Shown here: piece by piece, positions 34,756 through 42,547 of the stretch
Position numbering within the stretch: position 1 is the first letter of the stretch
Layout of the letters: every line of letters starts with the position of its first letter
Source of the DNA: Palsa-295 sp963785585
GTDB lineage: Bacteria; Acidobacteriota; Terriglobia; Acidiferrales; UBA7541
Assembly (NCBI GenBank): GCA_963785585.1
Contig: CAWAVW010000004.1
Coordinates: 1,426,001 to 1,490,000, forward strand
Direction of reading: 5' to 3'
DNA length: 64,000 nucleotides
The notes under the pieces: model-generated
Seen by the model: the letters and a program-made list of their open reading frames with translations, nothing else
What the model was told of the DNA's origin: nothing
Database searches by the model: none
Made by a program: the position numbers and the translations under genes

Positions 34756-35640
34756 ATGACAACGATGGTGCGAAGCGCGTGGATTTGTGTGGCGTGTTTT
34801 ATTTTTTCCGGCGGTGCGGTGGCGCAGTCGAGTGGGACCGCTGGGCACGCTTCAGCGGCTCCAGCGGCTCGGGCGACGACGGCGGCTTCTGCCGGCGCGC
34901 AGGGACAAGGCGATGTCGCAAACGCGAAGGAAGTGATACGGCGCGTGAAAGCGGCGCAATACAATTTGCCGGCACAGGGGATGCAGAGTTTCCGCTGCTC
35001 GATCGCGATCGATTGGGACGGAATGTACAAACAGCTCGGCGCTGACGGCGACGTGGCGAAAGCGACTCTGGCGCTGCTGGACAAGACTCGATTCAAAGCT
35101 GCGGTCGGTCCCGACGGTTCGATCTCCCTTTCGCACGATTCCGATGAGCCACCGCCGAATGGAGAAATTGCAGAACGGCTGAAGAGGTCGGAAGACGGCG
35201 CGGAAGAAACGATTACCGGATTATTTAAAAGCTGGGCGGGATTTATGGTGAGTTCCGTGATTCCGAATCCGGATGAGGATTACCATCTGAAGCTTTCCGG
35301 CGGGGAATACCAACTCACTTATGGTGGGGAAGGGACGACTATTCAGGTGGAGTTCAATTCCGATCTGAAGCTGCAGAGATTTGCTTACACGGCGAGCGAG
35401 CTGAAAGCCGATTTCAAGCTCGGGTTTGATCCCGACGCGAAAGGTTTCGTGCTTTCGGCGTACAGCGCGACGATTGACTCGCCCAATGCCAACGTGCCCA
35501 AGCTCATCGATGTGAGCATCCAAAATCAGATGGTAAGCGGCTTGATGCTACCGCATGTGGCCGTTGCCAAGATTCCCTCCAAAGACGGCACCGTCGCGCT
35601 CAAGATGACATTTTCCGATTTCCAGGTAACGAAAAAATAA
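34756..35640 (+). CDS. Exported protein of unknown function
   Basis: Predicted 294 aa. A signal peptide (ICVACFIFSGGAVAQ) and an Ala/Ser/Thr-rich linker lead into a mostly beta-rich body (ETITGLFKSWAGFMVSSVIPNPDEDYHLKLSGGEYQLTY, then KLQRFAYTASELKADFKLGFDPDAKGFVLSAYSATID). The last two-thirds look like an outer-membrane or periplasmic lipid- or ligand-binding barrel, but I do not recognise a family. GC is lower than neighbouring genes. ATG 34756 or 34765 are both possible. Confidence 0.75.
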   Translation: MTTMVRSAWICVACFIFSGGAVAQSSGTAGHASAAPAARATTAASAGAQGQGDVANAKEVIRRVKAAQYNLPAQGMQSFRCSIAIDWDGMYKQLGADGDVAKATLALLDKTRFKAAVGPDGSISLSHDSDEPPPNGEIAERLKRSEDGAEETITGLFKSWAGFMVSSVIPNPDEDYHLKLSGGEYQLTYGGEGTTIQVEFNSDLKLQRFAYTASELKADFKLGFDPDAKGFVLSAYSATIDSPNANVPKLIDVSIQNQMVSGLMLPHVAVAKIPSKDGTVALKMTFSDFQVTKK

Positions 35641-35718
35641 GCACGGCGGCCGTTTTTTCGCGGATGGGAAACGCAAAAGACTGGCGGCGAGAATTTTCCC
35701 GGGCGGCGCGCGGAGAGT

Positions 35719-36360
35719 ATGGCGGCACTGATCAAAAAAATCCGGGAGCCGAGATGGCCGGCACTGGTGGCGATGGTGGCGGCGGCTTGTTTGTATTGGA
35801 CGATGCCGGAACCTTTTTCGGTGGGGCCGGGATGGAGTTTGCTGGCGGTGGTGTCGGTGCTGATGGTTCCGCTGCTGGTGTCGTACAGAGTGGGGCGCCT
35901 GGATATCTCACGGATCCTGACGTTTACGGCGAATGGACTGATTACCGCGGCGATGGTGGGATCGCTGGTGAATTTGATCCTGCGGATGGCGAAGCACGAA
36001 GATTCGCCGACGACGCTGCTGCGGTGCGGTGCGGCGCTGTGGGTGACGAACGTGCTGGTGTTTGCGCTGTGGTACTGGAAGCTGGACGGCGGCGGGCCGT
36101 TGAACCGGGAAAATCCGAAGAAGGGAATCGGCAAGAGTTCTTTTTTGTTTCCGCAGATGCTGGAGCAGTGCGATCCGGAGGGAACGTGGTCGCCGCATTT
36201 CGTGGATTATCTGTTTTTGGCGTTTAATACGAGCACGGCGTTTTCGCCGACGGATACGGCGGTGCTGTCGCGGTGGGCGAAGTTGGGGATGATGGCGCAG
36301 GCGTTGATTTCGTTGACGATTGTGGCGTTGATTGCGGCAAGAGCGGTGAATATTTTGTAG
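35719..36360 (+). CDS. Integral membrane protein of unknown function
   Basis: Predicted 213 aa with five or six transmembrane helices (ALVAMVAAACLYWTM, WSLLAVVSVLMVPLLVSY, ITAAMVGSLVNLILRM, LWVTNVLVFALWYWKL, AQALISLTIVALIAARAV). The loop after helix 4 (GGPLNRENPKKGIGKSSFLFPQ) and the phrase VDYLFLAFNTSTAFSPTDTAVLSRWAKLGMMAQA resemble the C-terminal part of DUF1345-like or ion-channel-like proteins. Function not assignable. A 78-base gap separates it from the preceding gene, so co-transcription is possible. Confidence 0.75.
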   Translation: MAALIKKIREPRWPALVAMVAAACLYWTMPEPFSVGPGWSLLAVVSVLMVPLLVSYRVGRLDISRILTFTANGLITAAMVGSLVNLILRMAKHEDSPTTLLRCGAALWVTNVLVFALWYWKLDGGGPLNRENPKKGIGKSSFLFPQMLEQCDPEGTWSPHFVDYLFLAFNTSTAFSPTDTAVLSRWAKLGMMAQALISLTIVALIAARAVNIL

Positions 36361-36621
36361 GGTGTTGCGTTTGGTCGGCGTGGTCGATTTCCTGCCGGGT
36401 TTGAAAATGCTAAAACTTTGATTGTGGCGCGCTGGAAGGGGGCGTGTATGCGTTCGAGTTTCGTCCGTTGCCTGGCGTGAAGGTTGTGGCGCCCACCCTT
36501 TGCAGAACCGGCGAAGGATGGGGCACCCGAGAAATCTCGGAAAAGGCGAACGTCATCGAAGGCGGTGGCTGGCCATCGCCTTTGGACACGAGTGCCGTGT
36601 CGACCGCCGTACGCGGGATCG
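36361..36621. repeat. Family E and F hairpins
   Basis: Family E at 36491-36529 (one stem base changed) and a family F-like hairpin (AAGGCGGTGGC/GCCATCGCCTT) at 36556-36585. No gene. Confidence 0.75.
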
Positions 36622-37368
36622 TTACTGGGGGTAGTCGGGGTAAATGGCGCGGGGGAAGCGGAGGTGGAGGAAGAGGGCGGCGAGGAGGAGGACGACGAGG
36701 GAGAAGATGCTGCCTTCGGGGCCGCTGGAGCCTCCGGCGAGCCAGGAGGGACCGGCGGCGGAGGAATTGTACAGGTGGCCGACGCCGAGCAGGCCGCTAT
36801 CGGGCGTGCCGTAAAAATAGGTTTGGGCCCAGTCCCAGGCCATGTGAACGCCGATGGGAAACCAGAGATTGCCGGTGCGGCGCAGAGCGAGAGAAGCGAC
36901 CATGGCGAAGGTGATGACCTGGACGATGCCGAAAAAGTTTTCGCCGTGATTGCCGAGATGCGCAGCTCCGAAGGCGAGAGCCATGATGACCGCGCCGGAC
37001 CAGAATCCCATGCGGCGGGCGATCATCCACAGAAAATATCCGCGAAAGAAAAACTCCTCGACGATTCCGAGCGCGAAAAAAAATGCAATCCAGCCCAAGC
37101 CGAACTTCACGGCGGTGAAGCCGTGCATGGCCAGCCCGTCGAGGCGCATGTAACCCAGACCCAGCAGGGCGCCGACGACGGCGGAGAGCATGGCGAATCC
37201 CCAGATCGAGCCTTCGAGGAATTTCGGGGCGATGGAGAGATTCCAGGGAAGGCCGTAATCGGCGATCGAGTGATGCGAGCGGCGAGCGACAATCCACGCG
37301 CCCAGCAGGATGGTGAGGAGCTGCAGAATTTTTATGGGAAACACGGCGTGCAGATCGAGGACCTGCAT
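36622..37368 (-). CDS. CPBP-family intramembrane metalloprotease
   Basis: At least 248 aa. The CPBP (Abi/Rce1-like) motifs are EEFFFRGYF (motif 1, EExxxR), AAHLGNH (motif 2, FxxxH type) and GVHMAWDW near the C-terminus; six or more membrane helices. Such proteases sit in the inner membrane and process prenylated or regulatory proteins in eukaryotes; bacterial roles vary. The frame stays open upstream of ATG 37368 as far as about 37570 and would add a further membrane helix (DTIIFLLLAILGPPLIAYPL), but the only start-like codon there is a CTG overlapping the stop of the PilZ gene. The true start is therefore uncertain. Confidence 0.85.
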   Translation of the reverse strand: MQVLDLHAVFPIKILQLLTILLGAWIVARRSHHSIADYGLPWNLSIAPKFLEGSIWGFAMLSAVVGALLGLGYMRLDGLAMHGFTAVKFGLGWIAFFFALGIVEEFFFRGYFLWMIARRMGFWSGAVIMALAFGAAHLGNHGENFFGIVQVITFAMVASLALRRTGNLWFPIGVHMAWDWAQTYFYGTPDSGLLGVGHLYNSSAAGPSWLAGGSSGPEGSIFSLVVLLLAALFLHLRFPRAIYPDYPQ

Positions 37369-37538
37369 GTCGAGCGGAATCCAGCGGCGAAGCGGATAGG
37401 CGATGAGGGGAGGGCCGAGAATTGCGAGGAGGAGAAAAATGATGGTGTCGACGGTTTCGGCGCTGCGGCTGCGGCTACGAAGCGGACGCGCTTCGGGTGC
37501 AGGCGATGGAACAGGATCGATGGGATCGGAGACGTCGT

Positions 37539-37997
37539 TCAGGGAGCTTCTTCGCCTTCGGCGTTGTAGTCGTCACCCCAGAATTCGGGCGAGGAGACTT
37601 CAAATTCGACGCCCAGCTTGTAAGAGCCGAGGTCGGTTTGTTGACCGGCCCAGACGATTCTAGCATTAACGGACTTTTCGGTATGGCGGTTTTTCAGGTG
37701 CAGAGTGGTGCCGGCGGGCCATTCCCTGGGGGACAGGAGGAGGGCGCCATTGAGATTAATGACGGCGGTGAGGGCGATGCAGACGTCCGAGCCGCACTGG
37801 ACGTCGAGCGGAACGGAAGCGAGCATACGGCGGCTACGGCGCTGGTCCTTGTGGGTCTGGGTGGCGCTGGAACCCTGGGCGGCGTCGGGTTTGGTGTGCA
37901 AGTGTGAGTCTCCCTTGTCCCTCATCGGCAGGAGTGCCCCACTTGCGGAGTTCTTTTTTGAGGCGTGTTCATCTTTGGTCACTTCCCAAAAGCGCAT
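37539..37997 (-). CDS. PilZ-domain-like protein
   Basis: Predicted 152 aa. The C-terminal 90 residues look like PilZ: an RxxxR-type basic patch (QRRSRR) followed by strands with INLNGALLL, GTTLHLKN, NARIVWAGQ and YKLGVEFE. The second c-di-GMP motif ((D/N)xSxxG) is degenerate (NLNGA), so binding is not certain. The N-terminal 55 residues are polar; an alternative ATG at 37925 would remove 24 residues. It lies upstream of, and in the same direction as, the CPBP gene, with which its stop overlaps if that gene starts at CTG. The diguanylate cyclase at 39.5 kb could supply its ligand (inference). Confidence 0.65.
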   Translation of the reverse strand: MRFWEVTKDEHASKKNSASGALLPMRDKGDSHLHTKPDAAQGSSATQTHKDQRRSRRMLASVPLDVQCGSDVCIALTAVINLNGALLLSPREWPAGTTLHLKNRHTEKSVNARIVWAGQQTDLGSYKLGVEFEVSSPEFWGDDYNAEGEEAP

Positions 37998-38152
37998 GAA
38001 AACAGTGCCGGCAAAAAGTGCAACAGGACCTTATGGTGCGACGGCAGAGACAAAAGTCCCTGGCGATTAGTTTGGGGGTACGGTTCAGGAAAGTACATAC
38101 CCTTTAGGATGTAGTGTGCCGGGAACAGCATTTGCCGCAGTTTCGCCTGGGG

Positions 38153-38449
38153 CTAGGAGCGGCCGGCGCGGGCGGATTTGGCTTGCGGTTTGGGGACGGT
38201 GCGGTGTTGCGGGGCTGGCTGGAGGCGTTGCTGACGCTCGGAAAAGGCGCGGACGCCCTCAGGGTTGAGATTGCCTTCCCGCCAGATCTGGATGAGCTCT
38301 TCGTCGGTAAGAATGCAGCCGTCCACGACGAAGATTTGCTGCTGATTGCGGGTGACGAAAGGGCCGCGAGCGAAGAGCTTCCGGAGGTCGGCGGCCTTGA
38401 CGGCGGCGTGAACAAAGCGGTGACGGAATTGCGATTCGAGGTGGTGCAT
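38153..38449 (-). CDS. Small basic protein of unknown function
   Basis: Predicted 98 aa. The ATG at 38449 has a clear SD (GGGAGG, 4-base spacing). The middle (VHAAVKAADLRKLFARGPFVTRNQQQIFVVDGCILTDEELIQI) looks like a folded alpha/beta core and the C-terminal 30 residues are basic and disordered. An open frame continues far upstream but without coding character. No family recognised. Confidence 0.5.
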   Translation of the reverse strand: MHHLESQFRHRFVHAAVKAADLRKLFARGPFVTRNQQQIFVVDGCILTDEELIQIWREGNLNPEGVRAFSERQQRLQPAPQHRTVPKPQAKSARAGRS

Positions 38450-38692
38450 CGGGCCTCCCAGGAAAGTCGGATGCAAGCGGAAAGGCCATCCCGCAGCTGG
38501 GGCGCGGAGCGGTGAGGGCATCATACCGCTTTTCCCTGCCAAGTGAACGAAAAGATAAAACACGAGGGCCGGCGGGAAGTTGTGCGGGGCGAGCGGGGAA
38601 GTTTGACTCCGCGGGGCGGTGATTATAGGCTGCGCTGAAAGCAGGGGTCGCGGGACGGTGTCGAATCGAAATTGAAAATCGGGAGGCGGCGA

Positions 38693-38911
38693 ATGGTGAA
38701 GCAATTGTTGCGGGTGAACTTTGGGTTGTGCATGTTGTGCGGGGCGCTGGCGATTCTGACGCGGGTGGGGAACGCGTTGGGATTTTACAGCACGCTGTTT
38801 ATCGGGCGGCCGAACCCGATCGGGTATCACAGTTTTCTGGACGGGGTGTTGTTGTTCTTCATGCTGACGCTGGCGACGGCTAGTTTTTTGTTTGTGGAGA
38901 AGAGGGCGTAG
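38693..38911 (+). CDS. Small two-helix membrane protein
   Basis: Predicted 72 aa from ATG 38693, preceded by GGGAGG with 6-base spacing. Two hydrophobic helices (LCMLCGALAILTRVGNALGFY and DGVLLFFMLTLATASFLFV) with a short loop RPNPIGYHS. Inner-membrane location is likely; function unknown. Confidence 0.65.
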   Translation: MVKQLLRVNFGLCMLCGALAILTRVGNALGFYSTLFIGRPNPIGYHSFLDGVLLFFMLTLATASFLFVEKRA

Positions 38912-39463
38912 GGGACTCGGTTTGTGATGTCGCCGGGGCGAAGAAAATTCTTAGGCTGGGCGAGGGGTTTGCGGCGGAGTGGATGTTTGCATGGCTCAAC
39001 CTGGGCCCCATTGGAAATGGGGTCCACACAGACGCGAGCGTCTGTGCCACGAGAGCGAACGCACAGCTGAAACTCAAAGGACCCACCCTTTGCAGAGGCG
39101 GCAAAGGATGGGGCACCCAGGTCAAAGGCCAAGAGCCAAAACCAGAACCAAAACCAAAAAAGAAAAGGTAAGGCCAGTGCTTCGGGCGGCGTCGAGCCGT
39201 GGCGGTGGAGTCGGATTGAGGGCTTACATGGCTCAACCTGGACCCCTTTGGAAATGGGGTCCACACAGACGCGAGCGTCTGTGCCACGTTGCGAAAGGGT
39301 GGGGGTGGGCGATGGTTGTGGCTTGGCGCGGGTTCTGTGTGCTATACGGGCACAGTGGTGGCGCAAGGCGTCCTGCTGGGGGCGGCGAAGTGCTAGCATC
39401 ACGATAAGCGTCTACCTTGCCGAAAATGCGTACTAAAACGATGAAGTTGTGGGCCAGCGCCCG
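38912..39463. repeat. Two composite D units with E hairpin
   Basis: Family D at 38988-39051 (stem with one mismatch, GGCCCC/GGGGTCC), family E at 39081-39119, an AACCAAAACC tract, the GCGTCGAGCCGTGGCGGTGGAGTCGGA-like linker and a second D at 39225-39288. Same order and linker as the units at 28.3-29.05 kb and 62.65-62.94 kb. The remaining 170 bases hold nothing recognisable. Confidence 0.85.
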
Positions 39464-40417
39464 ATGAGTTCGTCTGGCGAGCCGATAAAAATTTTGATTG
39501 TGGACGACTCCGCGGTGTACCGGAAGCTCGTCGAGCGGACGCTTGCGCGCGGAGATCGGGAATTGGTGTTTGCCTCGAGCGGCGAGCAGGCGCTGGAGTT
39601 ATTTGCCGAGCACCGGCCGTCGATGGTGATAACCGACTGGAACATGCCGGACCTGAGTGGGATCGATCTGTGCCAGCGGATCCGGACGGAATTTCAGGAC
39701 GCGCTGGACGCGACGTACACCTATCTGATTATTTTGACGAGCAACGCCGAGAAAGAGAACGTGGTGCAAGGCCTGGCGGCAGGAGCGGACGATTATCTGA
39801 CCAAGCCGTTTCATCCGGACGAGTTGGTGGCGCGGGTGGATGTGGGGCGGCGGTTCGTGAGCATGCACCAGCAGATTGAAGCGAAGAACCGGCTGCTGGA
39901 GGAACTGGCGCTGACGGATTCGCTGACGGGACTGGCGAACCGCCGAGCGATTGAAGATTGGGCGACGCGGCAGTTGAGCGGGGCGGCGCGGCACGGGTTT
40001 GCGTTCTGGGTGGTGCTGGCGGACCTGGACAATTTCAAGGCGGTGAACGACACGCACGGGCATTCGGCCGGAGATATGGTGCTGCGGCAGTTCGCCGGCA
40101 TCATGCGGAGAAATACGAGACGGTCGAACATCAGCGGGCGGGTGGGCGGCGAGGAATTCATGATGGTGGTGACGCACGCGGAGCGAGACGACGTGGCGAC
40201 GGCGGTGGAACGCGTGCGGAAACAGTGCGAGGAGACGGAATTTTTGTCGGGTACGGCGAAGATTCGAGTGACGGCGAGTTTTGGGATTGCGGGATTTCAC
40301 GGGCGGAATGCTCCGGCGTTTGAGCAACTGGTGAGACAAGCGGACGCGGCATTGTATGCGGCGAAACGAGAAGGGCGGAATCGCGTGGCGGTGGCGGAGA
40401 TGGAGGCGAAGTTTTAG
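39464..40417 (+). CDS. Response regulator diguanylate cyclase (REC-GGDEF)
   Basis: Predicted 317 aa. The receiver domain (residues 8-125) has DD at 14-15, phosphoacceptor Asp58 in VITDWNMPD, Thr in ILTSN and Lys in LTKPFHPDE. A short coiled linker leads to a GGDEF domain (about 150-310) whose active site is GGEEF (228-232), a functional variant, so it should make c-di-GMP from two GTP. The inhibitory RxxD site is absent (the expected position reads RSNI), so product feedback may be weak. No kinase is adjacent. An upstream in-frame GTG at 39449 is possible. Confidence 0.93.
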   Translation: MSSSGEPIKILIVDDSAVYRKLVERTLARGDRELVFASSGEQALELFAEHRPSMVITDWNMPDLSGIDLCQRIRTEFQDALDATYTYLIILTSNAEKENVVQGLAAGADDYLTKPFHPDELVARVDVGRRFVSMHQQIEAKNRLLEELALTDSLTGLANRRAIEDWATRQLSGAARHGFAFWVVLADLDNFKAVNDTHGHSAGDMVLRQFAGIMRRNTRRSNISGRVGGEEFMMVVTHAERDDVATAVERVRKQCEETEFLSGTAKIRVTASFGIAGFHGRNAPAFEQLVRQADAALYAAKREGRNRVAVAEMEAKF

Positions 40418-41177
40418 GAAGGCGGGATTGGGCGCTGAGGGTGGTCGAGAGACCTCGGTTGGTTGAGCAGAAGGACGGGGCGCCCGGAACTTCAAAGGCA
40501 AATCGACGGCGCGATGTTCGAGAGAACCTCGGCGGCAGATTGAAAATCCCCAGCGGGCGAAAAATCATAAGCGAAAAGTGAAAGGCAAATTCTGAGGCTG
40601 GGCGGGTGGTTTGCGGGTGGGTGTGTGCTGGCATGGCTCAACCTGGACCCCATTGCAAATGGGGTCCACACAGACGCGAGCGTCTGTGCCACGAGTTGCG
40701 GAAAGGATCGGGTGCCCGGAACTTCAAAGGCAAAATCGACGGCGCGATGTTCGAGAGAACCTCGGCGACGGATTGAAAATCCCCAGCGGGCGAAAAATCA
40801 TAACTAAACGTGAAAGGCAAATTCTGAGGCTGGGCTAGTGGTTTGCGGTTGGGGGTGTGTTGGCATGGCTCAACCTGGACCCCATTGGAAATGGGGTCCA
40901 CACAGACGCGAGCGTCTGTGCCACGAGTTGCGGAAAGGATCGGGTGCCCGAAACTTCACAGGCAAAATCGACGGCGCGATGTTCGAGAGAACCTCGGCGA
41001 CGGACTGAAAATCCTCAGCGGGCGAAAAATCATAACTAAACGTGAAAGGCAAATTCTGAGGCTGGGCTAGTGGTTTGCGGCTGGGTCTGTGTTGGCATGG
41101 CTCAACCTGGACCCCATTGGAAATGGGGTCCACACAGACGCGAGCGTCTGTGCCACCATGGCTCATCTAGGGCGCGG
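40418..41177. repeat. Three 232-233-base tandem units ending in family D
   Basis: Unit landmarks: TTCGAGAGAACCTCGGCG at 40517, 40750 and 40982, then AATCCCCAGCGGGCGAAAAATCATAA, then GAGGCTGGGC(G/T)(G/A)GTGGTTTGCGG and a family D double hairpin at 40631-40693, 40863-40925 and 41094-41157. Units are nearly identical. Two related shorter units lie at 42118-42503. No coding potential. Confidence 0.9.
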
Positions 41178-42011
41178 CTACTCGATGGGGCGGGACTCGA
41201 AGCGGGCTACCAGTTTTTCCTTTTCGTCGTACAACTCCAAATGATTGGCGTGAATTTTCCAGGTGCTCGTTGAGGCGAGCGCGGCGGCGAAGTCTTTTTC
41301 GGTGTCGAAGCCGTCGGCGCAGGCTGTGAGGGTGCCGGCGAGAGGACCGAACGTGAGCGAGTGGGATTTGAGGGTGTAGCTGCCGTTCATGGTGTTGCAG
41401 CCGCCGAAAACCTCGGCGCGGTGGGGGCCGAATTGATCGCTCGAGGAGCGAAGGATGAGGCTGGGCTCGCGCTGGCCGGATTTCGGGGTGACGGGTTTGC
41501 CGTCGAGAGCGACGAGTTTCCAAAACGTGTCTTCGAGTTTTTCGTCGGCGCGGCGTTGAGCGGGCGGCACGCTGGAGGCGTCTTCGGTCCAGGCGCGCTG
41601 CAGGCCGATGTTGACGCGATCGGGATTGCCGTTGGTGATGACCTGGTGAGCGGCGGTGCTGGTGTACATGAGTTGCGCGCCGAGGTGAATGGTGGCGCGG
41701 ACGGTGTAGGTGTGCGACGGAATGATTTTTGCGGGATCGTAGGCGAGGTTGAAACGAAACGGCGGATTGCCGGGGTGAGGAATTTTTTGGGAAGCGATCA
41801 GGGTGGCGGGAGCGTCGGCGCGGCTGGTGTCGAGGAGGCTGATTTCGAGGACAGCGTCGGGAGGGAGCGCCATCCGTTCGCGGTAGAGTGCGGTGCCGGT
41901 GATGGTGCCGCTGGGCGCGGGCGAAGGAGCCGGCGCGTTTTGGGATTGGGCGAGCGACGATGCGGCGAAGAACGCGGCGATGAGGGCTGCGAATTTTGCC
42001 ATGCGGATCAT
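41178..42011 (-). CDS. Exported YbaY-META/HslJ domain protein
   Basis: Predicted 277 aa. A signal peptide (FAALIAAFFAASSLAQS) is followed by a YbaY/YscW-like domain (about residues 35-140: GTALYRERMALPPDAVLEISLLDTSRADAPATLIASQ) and a META/HslJ domain (about 165-270: FWKLVALDGKPV, FGGCNTMNGSYTL, LTFGPLAGTLTAC). This pairing occurs in periplasmic proteins linked to stress or antibiotic tolerance; biochemical function is unknown. The ATG at 42011 starts just before the signal peptide; the longer open frame upstream translates repeat DNA. It is enclosed by 230-base repeat arrays on both sides. Confidence 0.88.
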   Translation of the reverse strand: MIRMAKFAALIAAFFAASSLAQSQNAPAPSPAPSGTITGTALYRERMALPPDAVLEISLLDTSRADAPATLIASQKIPHPGNPPFRFNLAYDPAKIIPSHTYTVRATIHLGAQLMYTSTAAHQVITNGNPDRVNIGLQRAWTEDASSVPPAQRRADEKLEDTFWKLVALDGKPVTPKSGQREPSLILRSSSDQFGPHRAEVFGGCNTMNGSYTLKSHSLTFGPLAGTLTACADGFDTEKDFAAALASTSTWKIHANHLELYDEKEKLVARFESRPIE

Positions 42012-42547
42012 GAAGGTGCCTCGCGGTAGTTTTAGCACAGAGTTGGCGAGATTGGGCGCCGGTTGTTGGACGGATGACGGGGAGTTTGGTTTTTGTGCGG
42101 GCGGAAATTGAGGGGGTGGTATTCGAGAGAACTTCGGCGACGGGTGGAGAATTCGAAGCGGGCGAAACATGCGAAGGAAATTCGGGGGCTGGGCGGGTGG
42201 TTTGCGGCGGGGTGTGTGTTGGCATGGCTCAACCTGGACCCCATTGGAAATGGGGTCCACACAGACGCGAGCGTCTGTGCCACGAGTTGCGGAAAGTATC
42301 GGGTAGCGGAAACTTCCAAGGCAAAATCGACGGGGCAGTGTTCGAGAGAACTTCGGCGATGGATGGAGGAGTCGAAGCGGGCGAAACATGGGAAGGAAAT
42401 TCGGGGGCTGGGCGGGTGGTTTGCGGCGGTGTGTGTGTTGGCATGGCTCAACCTGGACCCCATTGGAAATGGGGTCCACACAGACGCGAGCGTCTGTGCC
42501 ACGTTGCAGAAAGGATCGGCGCGCGCAAAGTGAAAAGCGAGTGGAGA
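42012..42547. repeat. Two shorter copies of the 230-base unit
   Basis: TTCGAGAGAACTTCGGCG landmarks at 42122 and 42341 (219 apart), each followed by the GAAATTCGGGGGCTGGGC segment and a family D double hairpin (42221-42283, 42441-42503). These are diverged copies of the array at 40.4-41.2 kb on the other side of the YbaY-META gene. Confidence 0.88.

Noticed and set aside
36622..37569. 361-codon + strand frame opposite the CPBP gene
   Set aside because: Glu/Gly-rich shadow; the minus strand has EExxxR and other CPBP motifs.
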